A stretch of 5,031 nucleotides of DNA, taken from contig DATJHM010000189.1 of assembly GCA_035493895.1 (NCBI GenBank), positions 1 to 5,031 on the forward strand. The letters run 5' to 3'. The first letter of the stretch is position 1. Each line of letters opens with the position of its first letter. Of this stretch, positions 1 to 5,031 are shown piece after piece. The stretch is from DATJHM01 sp035493895 (GTDB lineage Bacteria > Chloroflexota > Ktedonobacteria > Ktedonobacterales > Ktedonobacteraceae). Both the position numbers and the translations under genes were made by a program. A model generated the notes under the pieces. The model saw nothing but the letters and a program-made list of their open reading frames with translations. It was not told the origin of the DNA and did no database searches.

Positions 1-371
1 TATTTGGCAAGCGCATAGCCTGCCAGCGACGATAGGAACATGGCAATGATGGAGCCGATGCCTGCATAGATGAACGAATTGAGCAACCATTGTAGATAGA
101 CCGAGTTATCATAGGTGAAAAGCTCTTGCAGGTTGGCGAAGAGATTGAAGTGAGGTGCAAACCAGAGGCCAAATGTGCCAAACAGATCTCCGGCATTCTT
201 GGTCGAGGAGATCAGCAGCCAGAGAAAAGGCACAACAAAGTAGAGGGTGGAGATACCCAGGAAGATCATGGCGATCACGCCACTGAACTTGATTTGCCGA
301 TCAGGGCGTCTATTCTTCGCGATCGTCTGCTCTTTGGCGGCGGGACGCGCAATGGAAGTGGTCTGACTCAT
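1..371 (-). CDS. Carbohydrate ABC transporter permease, MalG-like (CUT1), C-terminus outside window
   Basis: This is the second membrane subunit of a binding-protein-dependent sugar importer. About 123 residues are visible from an ATG at 371, and the frame stays open to the window edge. A polar basic N-terminus (about residues 1-30) is followed by a first membrane helix near 31-56 ending in FLWLLISSTK, then a soluble loop with GDLFGTFGLWFAPHF. A second helix starts at WLLNSFIYAG (about 95-104) and runs into LAGYALAK (117-123). The ISSTK and AGYALAK patterns are typical of MalG/LacG-type permeases. The missing part should carry four more helices and the cytoplasmic EAA loop that contacts the ATPase. 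The start lies 5 bases after the stop codon of the upstream permease, with an AGGAG 10 bases before it, so translation is probably coupled. Family assignment is firm; the substrate is inferred from the neighbours. Confidence 0.93.
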   Translation of the reverse strand, partial: MSQTTSIARPAAKEQTIAKNRRPDRQIKFSGVIAMIFLGISTLYFVVPFLWLLISSTKNAGDLFGTFGLWFAPHFNLFANLQELFTYDNSVYLQWLLNSFIYAGIGSIIAMFLSSLAGYALAK

Positions 372-376
372 GGTAC

Positions 377-1330
377 TTATACTCCTGCCTGTCGCTGGGT
401 AACGCGTAAGAAGCCAAATGAGAGGATGGCGGTGATCACGGCCAGTACAACCGCAAGCGCAGCCGCATAGTAATAGTTGTTGGTGCCAAAGGCGGTATAG
501 TAGGCGTAGAGATTGGGTGTAAACGAGCTGGAGATATTGTTCGTGATGGGCGATAAGACCACCGGTTCATTGAAGAGCTGGGCTGTGCCGATGATGGAAA
601 AGACGCAGCTCAGGATCAGGGCCGGGGCGACCAGCGGAATTTTGATATACCAGGCGATATGCCAGCCCGAACCGCCATCCATGCGTGCGGCCTCGTAGAG
701 CTCCGGCGAAATGGCTTGCAAAGCGGCGAAAATGATGAGCATGTTGTATCCGGTCCATGCCCAGGTGGCGATATTGGCGATGGACCACAGGATATCTTGC
801 GGCCCCAGGAAATTCGGCGCGTTCAGGTGTAGCGCGTTGAAGGCTGAGACAATCGGGCTGAGCTGAGGATCGTAGAAAAAGCCCCACAGGAGCGCGGCAA
901 CGATCCCTGGAATGGCATACGGCAGGAAAAAGGCCAGTCGGAAGAAGGCTTTGAAGCGCACCACCGTCGAATCCAGCAACAATGCCAGGACGAGCGCGAA
1001 GCAGAGCATCACGGGCACCTGCACGATGCCATAGAGCAAGACGTGTCCAATGCCTTCGTAAAATTTGGGATCGTGTATCACATCATTGTAGTTGCCCAGG
1101 CCGTCGAAGGCAATCGTGGCTGGACCCAGTCCCAGACCACTGCGCTGTGAACGGAAGAGGCTCTGATAGATGGCATAACCCACGGGCAATACGAAAAACA
1201 GCAGAAAGAGAATGCCAAAGGGGAGAATAAAAAGGTAGGGCGTGGCTGCGCGACGGGCCGATCGGCGACGTGGCCGCTGGTGAGGCTGATGAATGGGGTT
1301 CACCTTCCCCAGCGTATTTTCAAGCGCCAT
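377..1330 (-). CDS. Carbohydrate ABC transporter permease, MalF-like (CUT1)
   Basis: This is the first membrane subunit of the sugar importer, 317 residues, a normal length for short MalF/UgpA-type proteins. A basic N-terminus (RPRRRSARRAA, about 19-29) precedes helix 1 (about 31-55). Further helices are predicted near 96-119, 131-152, 183-203, 236-254 and 288-308, six in all. The cytoplasmic coupling loop is clear: EAARMDGG begins at residue 213 and the loop ends at IPLVAP (231-236), matching the EAA-x3-G-x9-I-x-x-P pattern that docks on the ATPase. FFLPYAIPGIVAALLW (134-149) is also typical of the family. The ATG at 1330 has AGAAAGG about 10 bases upstream; another ATG at 1338 is out of frame. 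The gene follows the binding protein after 190 bases and overlaps none of its neighbours. No ATPase gene is present here, as is common when one shared MsiK/MalK-type ATPase serves many importers. Confidence 0.95.
   Translation of the reverse strand: MALENTLGKVNPIHQPHQRPRRRSARRAATPYLFILPFGILFLLFFVLPVGYAIYQSLFRSQRSGLGLGPATIAFDGLGNYNDVIHDPKFYEGIGHVLLYGIVQVPVMLCFALVLALLLDSTVVRFKAFFRLAFFLPYAIPGIVAALLWGFFYDPQLSPIVSAFNALHLNAPNFLGPQDILWSIANIATWAWTGYNMLIIFAALQAISPELYEAARMDGGSGWHIAWYIKIPLVAPALILSCVFSIIGTAQLFNEPVVLSPITNNISSSFTPNLYAYYTAFGTNNYYYAAALAVVLAVITAILSFGFLRVTQRQAGV
382..386 (-). promoter_or_regulatory. Ribosome binding site of the MalG-like permease, inside the preceding gene
   Basis: On the minus strand AGGAG lies 10 bases before the ATG at 371 and within the last codons of the MalF-like gene, whose TAA is at 379-377. 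This supports the chosen start and suggests that ribosomes finishing the first permease help load the second, keeping the two subunits in equal amounts. Confidence 0.6.
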
Positions 1331-1353
1331 ACATTCATTTCCTTTCTCTACTA

Positions 1354-1373
1354 TGTTCGCATCGATGCGAACA
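1354..1373. promoter_or_regulatory. Perfect 20-bp palindrome before the MalF-like gene (candidate operator or mRNA stem)
   Basis: TGTTCGCATCGATGCGAACA reads identically on both strands. It lies 23 bases before the start codon at 1330 and 6 bases upstream of the AGAAAGG ribosome binding site. Even symmetry about a central CG resembles operators of LacI-family repressors, but no LacI-type gene is in the window. I see no convincing -35/-10 pair beside it, so it may instead act in the transcript. The half-site ATGCGAA also occurs at 2923-2929 in the binding-protein leader. The palindrome is certain; its function is inferred. Confidence 0.5.
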
Positions 1374-1391
1374 CCATCGTTCTTGGGTATG

Positions 1392-1419
1392 AGAACCCCT
1401 ACGCGTCCGTAGGGGTTCT
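1392..1419 (-). other. Strong 12-bp stem-loop between binding protein and permease genes
   Basis: Arms AGAACCCCTACG (1392-1403) and CGTAGGGGTTCT (1408-1419) pair perfectly around a 4-base loop. On the minus-strand transcript there is no U-run after the stem (the sequence continues CATACCC), so a classic intrinsic terminator is unlikely. In sugar ABC operons a stem-loop after the binding-protein gene commonly stabilises the upstream mRNA or reduces readthrough, giving more binding protein than permease. That role fits the position here but is inferred. Confidence 0.65.
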
Positions 1420-1481
1420 ACAGGTTGGTGGTGATGTTGAGCGCCCAGGATAGAAGAACCTATGCGTAGAGAACGCAGGGA

Positions 1482-1504
1482 CTCGCGAATACAGCGGGCG
1501 CGAG
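1482..1504 (-). other. Weak stem-loop just after the binding-protein stop codon
   Basis: CTCGCG (1482-1487) and CGCGAG (1499-1504) can form a 6-bp GC-rich stem with an 11-base loop, starting 16 bases past the binding-protein stop. It has no U-run. It might join the larger hairpin at 1392-1419 in protecting the 3' end of the upstream message, but a stem this short could occur by chance. Confidence 0.25.
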
Positions 1505-1520
1505 GTAACGAAACATGCGC

Positions 1521-2834
1521 TTACTTGGCGATAGTAAAGCCTTGCTTCTGCATGAATGTAAGGGTGCTTTGTTGCACTGCGTTCAGCGCATCGTTCAGCG
1601 TTCCTTTCCCATTGACCGCGTTGGCAAATTGATCGCCCATGTCATTGTAGACCTGGTCCATCGTCGGGCCCCAGAGGAAGTTGGTATCAACCTTGGCGGA
1701 TGTCGGTTTGAGCACATCGTCGATGTTCTGAGCGCCAAAGAACTGCTGAGGACTATTCAAGGTCGGAGAGCTCTGCGTTGCTGAAGTCAGGGCCGGATAA
1801 GCGCCGCCGCCTTTGATCTCCAACTCTTCACTCTGCGTATTTCCACTGATCCATTCAGCAAACTCGGCTGCTTCTTTGGCATGCTTCGTGTCTTTGAAGA
1901 CGACGGTGGCTGAACCACCCCAGTTGCCATAGGCCTGCTGACCCGCCTGCCATTGCGGCAAGTAGGCAACCTTCCAGTTCCCACTGCCCTGAGGCGCGCT
2001 CTGTTCGAGGATACCCGCTCCCCACGCTCCTGTCAGCCAGGTGGCTACGGCACCGGTCTCCAGATCATGATACCAGGCGTTATCGAAGTCCGGCTCGGTC
2101 GTCACAAGTTTCTTGTTGATCAATCCTTGCCAGTAGGTTGCGACCTTCTGCGATGCCGCATCATTGATGTTGACTTTCCAGGATTGCCCGCTGATCTGGA
2201 ACCACTGCGCTCCCGCCTGCCACATTAATCCCGCAAGCTGTCCAGGCTGTTTGGGGTTGAAGTCGGTGATATATTCCTTGGGATTGGCGGCATGCAACTT
2301 GGCTGCATCTGCTGCATACTCAGCCCAGGTGGTCGGCACGGTGAGATTGTACTTTTTGAAGATGTCCGCACGGTAGAACAGAGCCATCGGGCCGGTGTCC
2401 TGAGGGATGCCATAGATTGCACTTCCCTGGGTAACCTGGCTCCAGGTCCAGGGCTCATATTGATTTTTTACCGAGCTTGCCCCATAGGCTGACAGGTCGA
2501 GAAGTCCTCCTGTCGTCTCAAATGTGGGCAGTAACTGGTACTCGACCTCGGCAAGGTCGGGCGCGTTATTCGCTTTGATGCCCGTATACAGTTTGTTGTA
2601 CTCGACCGGGCCTGAACCTACATCCTGATAGGTGACGTGAATGTTGGGATGCGTCTGGTTGAAGAGCGCGACCTGTTTATCCATGTTGGGTATCCAGGAC
2701 CAGTAGGTCAAATTGACTGGACCGCTCGATGCTGCGGGGGTTGCTGTGCTGCTTGAGCCGCCACAGGCGGTAAACAGGAGCGTGAACAGCGCTGCGAAGA
2801 TGAAAAATAGCATGGGACGCGTACTACGCGACAT
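1521..2834 (-). CDS. Extracellular sugar-binding lipoprotein of an ABC importer (SBP family 1)
   Basis: This is the solute-binding component that captures a sugar outside the membrane and delivers it to the permeases; 437 residues, normal for the family. Residues 1-23 form a lipoprotein signal peptide: basic SRSTR, hydrophobic core, then FTAC with the lipidated cysteine at 24. A Gly/Ser/Thr/Ala-rich linker (25-39) tethers the mature domain, which opens with VNLTYWSW (40-47), a usual first strand. NAPDLAEVEYQLLPTF (90-105) and YGIPQDTGPMALFYRADIFKKY (141-162) are characteristic of family 1 binding proteins, as is the later TWLTGAWGAGIL (265-276). Many Trp and Tyr residues fit stacking on sugar rings. 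The ATG at 2834 has a near-perfect AAGGAGGT 5 bases upstream, so the start is secure. It lies downstream of the ROK regulator and upstream of both permeases. A beta-glucoside or cello-oligosaccharide ligand is inferred only from the nearby GH1 gene. Confidence 0.95.
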   Translation of the reverse strand: MSRSTRPMLFFIFAALFTLLFTACGGSSSTATPAASSGPVNLTYWSWIPNMDKQVALFNQTHPNIHVTYQDVGSGPVEYNKLYTGIKANNAPDLAEVEYQLLPTFETTGGLLDLSAYGASSVKNQYEPWTWSQVTQGSAIYGIPQDTGPMALFYRADIFKKYNLTVPTTWAEYAADAAKLHAANPKEYITDFNPKQPGQLAGLMWQAGAQWFQISGQSWKVNINDAASQKVATYWQGLINKKLVTTEPDFDNAWYHDLETGAVATWLTGAWGAGILEQSAPQGSGNWKVAYLPQWQAGQQAYGNWGGSATVVFKDTKHAKEAAEFAEWISGNTQSEELEIKGGGAYPALTSATQSSPTLNSPQQFFGAQNIDDVLKPTSAKVDTNFLWGPTMDQVYNDMGDQFANAVNGKGTLNDALNAVQQSTLTFMQKQGFTIAK

Positions 2835-2839
2835 CAGGG

Positions 2840-2847
2840 ACCTCCTT
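2840..2847 (-). promoter_or_regulatory. Very strong ribosome binding site of the binding-protein gene
   Basis: AAGGAGGT on the minus strand, 5 bases before the ATG at 2834, is close to full complementarity with the 16S rRNA tail. It is stronger than the sites of both permeases, in keeping with the excess of binding protein such systems need. Confidence 0.85.
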
Positions 2848-2908
2848 CATTGCAAGGGTCATAATCGAAAACGTCTCAACTTCGAGGTGTAAGGATTCTG
2901 ATCGTATA

Positions 2909-2943
2909 ATGCCTATACGCTTATGCGAAAGCGAGATAGGCAT
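2909..2943 (-). promoter_or_regulatory. Two-part stem-loop in the binding-protein leader
   Basis: Outer arms ATGCCTAT (2909-2916) and ATAGGCAT (2936-2943) pair over 8 bp. Inside them CGCTT (2918-2922) pairs with AAGCG (2929-2933), leaving a 6-base loop and a small internal bulge. It sits 75-109 bases before the binding-protein ATG, so it would lie in the 5' untranslated RNA if the promoter is the one near 3011-3039. It could be an operator, an mRNA-stabilising stem or part of a leader control; I do not recognise a riboswitch class. Confidence 0.5.
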
Positions 2944-2973
2944 CATCTCCTTTCCTGCAAGTGTAAATGAGCA

Positions 2974-2994
2974 CATTCCACTAAAGGCGGAATG
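2974..2994 (-). promoter_or_regulatory. Short inverted repeat in the binding-protein leader
   Basis: CATTCC (2974-2979) and GGAATG (2989-2994) form a 6-bp inverted repeat with a 9-base spacer. It lies upstream of the larger stem-loop at 2909-2943 and downstream of the proposed -10. Function is unknown and chance occurrence is possible. Confidence 0.3.
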
Positions 2995-3003
2995 AAAGGT
3001 GAG

Positions 3004-3039
3004 AATACGCATTATATATGAGAGGCGTATTTTGCATTT
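3004..3039 (-). promoter_or_regulatory. Candidate promoter of the binding-protein/permease operon, with operator-like repeat around its -10
   Basis: A perfect TATAAT on the minus strand (3016-3011) is the best -10 in the 275-base gap. The hexamer 17 bases upstream (AAATGC, 3039-3034) is a poor -35. The -10 is enclosed by an inverted repeat, AATACGC (3004-3010) and GCGTATT (3025-3031), arms 7 bp, spacer 14 bp. A protein bound there would cover the -10 and spacer, so a repressor site is plausible. Transcription would begin near 3004, giving a leader of roughly 170 bases. The elements are visible; promoter activity is inferred. Confidence 0.42.
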
Positions 3040-3079
3040 TTTCTCGGTATGGGAAATAAAATATAGGGTATATATGCAT

Positions 3080-3108
3080 AAAATAGACGTATGAAATGAA
3101 AATGCCAG
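3080..3108 (-). promoter_or_regulatory. Weaker alternative promoter just past the ROK gene
   Basis: CTGGCA (3108-3103) and TATTTT (3085-3080) on the minus strand are separated by 17 bases, and each matches four of six consensus positions. It could add to or replace the promoter at 3011-3039. In this AT-rich stretch such a match may be chance. Confidence 0.2.
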
Positions 3109-3109
3109 G

Positions 3110-4336
3110 CTATGTCCTTGAGGTCGAGACGTTTTTGCGCCCTCCAACGTTCTCGAAAAAGTCTTCTACAACTAACATCGCCGCACCAATGCTCACACTA
3201 TCGCGCCCGAGATGACTCAAACTGATTTCGGCAACCTCGTAGGGCTGTTTCAGCGCATACCGTTCTATTATCTGGAGCAACTCTGGCAGGGCAAACTCTC
3301 CCAATTGTAATCCTAGCCAGCCCCCAATGATGACGCGCCGGGGATTAAAGAGATTGAGCAGATTGGCCACTCCGGCTCCCAGATAATGGATGGTATCATG
3401 CAAGACTTGCGTTGCCAGCGGATCACCATTGCGTGCAATCCGGATAAGCGCTAAAAGCGTGCCAACCTCATCCCCAATCTGAAGCAAAGGATGATTTGCG
3501 TTAAGCTCACTCAGATGACGAATAATTCCTGGTGCGCCGACGTAGGCTTCCAGGCAACCGCGACGTCCACAGCGACAATGCTGTCCATCCAGTTCCATAA
3601 TTGTATGACCCCATTCTCCCGCGCTATTCGTGGCTCCCCGATAGAGCTTGCCTTCGTAAATAATACCTGCACTCACCCCCGTCCCCACCTGAAGCATGGC
3701 CAGTGTCTCCGTCGACGATCCTGCGTTGAGATGCATCTCAGCCAATGCCATCGTTTTCGCGCCATTGTCGGTATGCAGCGGAAACGCGACATGGGCACTG
3801 AGCAATGCCTTCAAGGGGACTGGCTCCCATCCCCAGGCTGGCGCTGAAACAACTTCATCGCCCGTATACTCGACGATTCCGGGCAGTCCCAGACCCATCC
3901 CCAGAATTTTGTCCTGTGAAATCTGGCTCTCCTGTAAGAGCGAGGTGACGCCTTCCACAATATACTGAATAATCTGCGCAGGATTATTCTCTTTCTGTGA
4001 AAGGGGATAGCGTATGGCTCTGATCTGGTGTAAGGTCAGATCAAAAAGCTCGATGGCTATCGCCGTTTCGCCGACCTCTCCACCCAGAAAATAGCCGTAT
4101 TCCGGATTCAAGGTCAGGATCGTGCGCCGCCTTCCGCCTTCTGAGGCTTCATACCCCGATTCTAAGACAATGCCCTCCGCTAGCAACTCGTTGATGACGT
4201 TGGTCACGGTCCCGGTGCTTAAACCCGAACGCTGACTCACATCGAGTCGGCTGATTGTTCCATCGATTAACATCGATTTCAGGATCGTACGCCGATTGGC
4301 ACGTCTCAGATCCCGCGTGGTCGGATTGAGCGCCAT
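3110..4336 (-). CDS. ROK-family transcriptional repressor (NagC/Mlc/XylR-like) with degenerate kinase site
   Basis: This 408-residue protein has a winged helix-turn-helix at about 16-58 (TILKSMLIDGTISR then SQRSGLSTGTVTNVINELL), followed by a ROK sugar-kinase-like domain. The usual DxGGT phosphate loop reads GEVGETA (86-92), and the segment matching the kinase END catalytic motif reads DNG (190-192), so the catalytic Asp is replaced by Gly. A regulator rather than a kinase is therefore expected. The ROK signature runs through GTGVSAGIIYEG (218-229) and GATNSAGEWGH (234-244). Glu241 and His244 fit sugar contacts; His244 with Cys254, Cys256 and Cys261 in CRCGRRGC forms the zinc site. The ATG at 4336 has GAGAGG about 13 bases upstream, a slightly long gap, but the N-terminus starts sensibly for the family. 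It has its own strong promoter, and no terminator is evident before the binding-protein gene. Sugar-induced release from operators is inferred. Confidence 0.95.
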   Translation of the reverse strand: MALNPTTRDLRRANRRTILKSMLIDGTISRLDVSQRSGLSTGTVTNVINELLAEGIVLESGYEASEGGRRRTILTLNPEYGYFLGGEVGETAIAIELFDLTLHQIRAIRYPLSQKENNPAQIIQYIVEGVTSLLQESQISQDKILGMGLGLPGIVEYTGDEVVSAPAWGWEPVPLKALLSAHVAFPLHTDNGAKTMALAEMHLNAGSSTETLAMLQVGTGVSAGIIYEGKLYRGATNSAGEWGHTIMELDGQHCRCGRRGCLEAYVGAPGIIRHLSELNANHPLLQIGDEVGTLLALIRIARNGDPLATQVLHDTIHYLGAGVANLLNLFNPRRVIIGGWLGLQLGEFALPELLQIIERYALKQPYEVAEISLSHLGRDSVSIGAAMLVVEDFFENVGGRKNVSTSRT

Positions 4337-4371
4337 AAGGGTATGTAATCCTCTCTCCCCGGCATCTACAA

Positions 4372-4392
4372 ACTTAAATAGATTTTTTAAGT
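4372..4392. promoter_or_regulatory. Inverted repeat, candidate ROK operator in the regulator's own leader
   Basis: ACTTAAA (4372-4378) and TTTAAGT (4386-4392) form a 7-bp inverted repeat with a 7-base spacer. It lies about +19 to +39 relative to the start point predicted from the promoter at 4418-4446. AT-rich dyads with a GC-poor spacer are usual for ROK repressors such as XylR and NagC, so autorepression is a reasonable inference. Confidence 0.5.
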
Positions 4393-4395
4393 CTC

Positions 4396-4405
4396 AACTT
4401 AAGTT
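4396..4405. promoter_or_regulatory. Second ACTTAA-type palindrome, candidate operator
   Basis: AACTTAAGTT is a perfect 10-bp palindrome 3 bases from the repeat at 4372-4392 and built from the same ACTTAA/TTAAGT unit. It lies about 12 bases downstream of the regulator's -10. A further TTAAGT occurs at 4489-4494, just after the likely GH1 start point, so the unit is present on both sides of the divergent promoters. Confidence 0.45.
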
Positions 4406-4417
4406 TTATCTTTCCGA

Positions 4418-4446
4418 AGTATAATTGGAAAAAATAACCCTGTCAA
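4418..4446 (-). promoter_or_regulatory. Strong sigma-70-type promoter of the ROK gene
   Basis: On the minus strand a perfect TTGACA (4446-4441) is followed after exactly 17 bases by TATACT (4423-4418), one mismatch from consensus. Transcription should begin near 4411, giving a leader of about 75 bases before the ATG at 4336. The high similarity to consensus suggests the regulator is well expressed unless repressed by sites just downstream. Confidence 0.8.
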
Positions 4447-4449
4447 GGC

Positions 4450-4478
4450 TTGACGATGGTATTTTTGTCATTTATAGT
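4450..4478 (+). promoter_or_regulatory. Promoter of the GH1 glycosidase gene
   Basis: TTGACG (4450-4455) and TATAGT (4473-4478) are separated by 17 bases, one mismatch each from consensus. The likely start point is near 4485, leaving a leader of about 95 bases. Its -35 is only 3 bases from the -35 of the divergent ROK promoter, and the two together form the inverted repeat GTCAAG-G-CTTGAC (4442-4454). RNA polymerase could hardly occupy both at once. Confidence 0.75.
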
Positions 4479-4514
4479 AAGTATTAAATTAAGTCAAAAA
4501 ATATTTGGTTGCTT

Positions 4515-4540
4515 CGCACAAGGATGGCGATGCTTGCGTG
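4515..4540 (+). other. Imperfect stem-loop in the GH1 leader
   Basis: CGCACAAG (4515-4522) and CTTGCGTG (4533-4540) can pair over 8 positions with one mismatch and one G-U pair, around a 10-base loop. It lies 40 bases before the GH1 start. No function can be assigned and chance is possible. Confidence 0.2.
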
Positions 4541-4580
4541 TCGGAGAGGCCATCGTTCGTACACCAATGAAGGGATTTCT

Positions 4581-5031
4581 ATGACTCAAGATCAGAATTT
4601 TGTTATGACGAGGGACACCTTTCCCGCCGATTTTGTCTGGGGCACTGCCACGGCCGCCTATCAGATCGAAGGGGCCGTTCAGGAAGATGGACGTGGCCCA
4701 AGTATCTGGGATACCTTTTCCCATACGCCCGGCAAGGTCGAGCATGACGATACTGGCGATGTTGCCTGTGATCACTACCATCGCTACCAGCAGGACGTTG
4801 CGCTGATGCAGCATCTGGGCCTGCGTGGCTATCGCTTCTCCGTCAGCTGGCCGCGTGTTCTGCCTGAGGGACGGGGCACGGTGAATGCGCAGGGACTGGA
4901 TTTCTACGATCGTCTGGTCGATACCTTGCTGCAACACCAGATCCAGCCTGCCCTGACGCTCTATCACTGGGATCTTCCGCAGGCATTGCATCTGAAGGGT
5001 GGCTGGAGTTCACGCGAAACGGCCTACGCCT
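4581..5031 (+). CDS. Glycoside hydrolase family 1 beta-glucosidase, C-terminus outside window
   Basis: This enzyme probably hydrolyses beta-glucosides such as cellobiose in the cytoplasm; no signal peptide is visible. The first 150 residues of a protein usually near 450 are present. FVWGTATAAYQIEGA (18-32) is the GH1 N-terminal signature with sugar-binding Gln28. GRGPSIWDTF (37-46), YRFSVSWPRVLPEG (84-97) and TLYHWDLPQAL (126-136) follow, with His129 and Trp130 in the glycone site. The Gln-to-His spacing of 101 residues equals that of well-studied GH1 enzymes. The acid/base Glu (NEP motif, expected near residue 174) and the nucleophile lie beyond the window. The ATG at 4581 has AAGGG 6 bases upstream and gives the usual short lead before FP. 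In-frame ATGs at 4524 and 4530 would add 19 or 17 atypical residues. GH1 also includes beta-galactosidases and phospho-beta-glucosidases; an ABC importer rather than a PTS argues for an unphosphorylated substrate. Confidence 0.95.
   Translation, partial: MTQDQNFVMTRDTFPADFVWGTATAAYQIEGAVQEDGRGPSIWDTFSHTPGKVEHDDTGDVACDHYHRYQQDVALMQHLGLRGYRFSVSWPRVLPEGRGTVNAQGLDFYDRLVDTLLQHQIQPALTLYHWDLPQALHLKGGWSSRETAYA

Noticed and set aside
126..470. 114-residue plus-strand frame over the permease genes
   Set aside because: It is antisense to two genuine membrane proteins, has a low-complexity hydrophilic composition and shows no domain.
567..887. 106-residue minus-strand frame inside the MalF-like gene
   Set aside because: It is an alternative frame of a well-supported permease gene, with no ribosome binding site or domain of its own.
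1392..1419. Rho-independent terminator ending the binding-protein transcript
   Set aside because: The stem is strong, but no U-run follows it on the minus strand, and the permease genes continue the same pathway downstream.
2824..3147. 107-residue minus-strand open frame across the whole regulator-transporter gap
   Set aside because: It starts inside the ROK gene, crosses the promoter and inverted repeats, and has no recognisable domain. Only its last 40 codons are considered, as a speculative leader peptide.
4494..4991. 165-residue minus-strand open frame opposite the GH1 gene
   Set aside because: The plus strand here encodes clear GH1 motifs with a good promoter and ribosome binding site. 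The antisense frame has no recognisable domain and is a shadow of the biased coding strand.
1..5031. CRISPR array, tRNA or rRNA gene, insertion sequence or phage-like element
   Set aside because: No regularly spaced repeats, no tRNA- or rRNA-like segment, and no transposase, integrase or terminal repeats were seen. The gene content is a standard sugar-utilisation locus.

Overview
The window is a carbohydrate (probably beta-glucoside) uptake and hydrolysis locus. It holds five protein genes, two of them cut by the window ends. Four are on the minus strand in transcription order: a ROK-family repressor (4336 to 3110), a sugar-binding lipoprotein (2834 to 1521), and two CUT1-type ABC permease subunits (1330 to 377, and 371 running off the left edge). 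The fifth is a family 1 glycoside hydrolase (GH1), read divergently on the plus strand from 4581 off the right edge.

The organism looks like a monoderm or monoderm-like bacterium of moderate GC content. The solute-binding protein is a lipoprotein with a Cys-Gly-Gly-Ser-Ser-Ser mature end, the ribosome binding sites are strong AGGAGG types, and the promoters are sigma-70-like. The layout and style recall Chloroflexota of the class Ktedonobacteria, but this is an impression from protein style, not a demonstrated assignment.

Region by region: 1-1330 holds two translationally linked permease genes. 1331-1520 is a 190-base gap with a 12-bp hairpin and a perfect 20-bp palindrome. 1521-2834 is the binding protein. 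2835-3109 is a 275-base promoter and leader region rich in inverted repeats. 3110-4336 is the ROK regulator. 4337-4580 is a compact divergent control region with two good back-to-back promoters and repeated ACTTAA/TTAAGT motifs. 4581-5031 is the GH1 N-terminus.

Working model (inference): the lipoprotein captures an oligosaccharide outside the cell, the two permeases import it using an ATPase not encoded in this window (often a shared MsiK/MalK-type protein), and GH1 hydrolyses it in the cytoplasm. The ROK protein has lost kinase residues but keeps its DNA-binding and zinc motifs, so it probably senses the sugar and controls the locus. The gene content is ordinary. I found no evidence of a new kind of system; the points worth a second look are the cis-regulatory structures.
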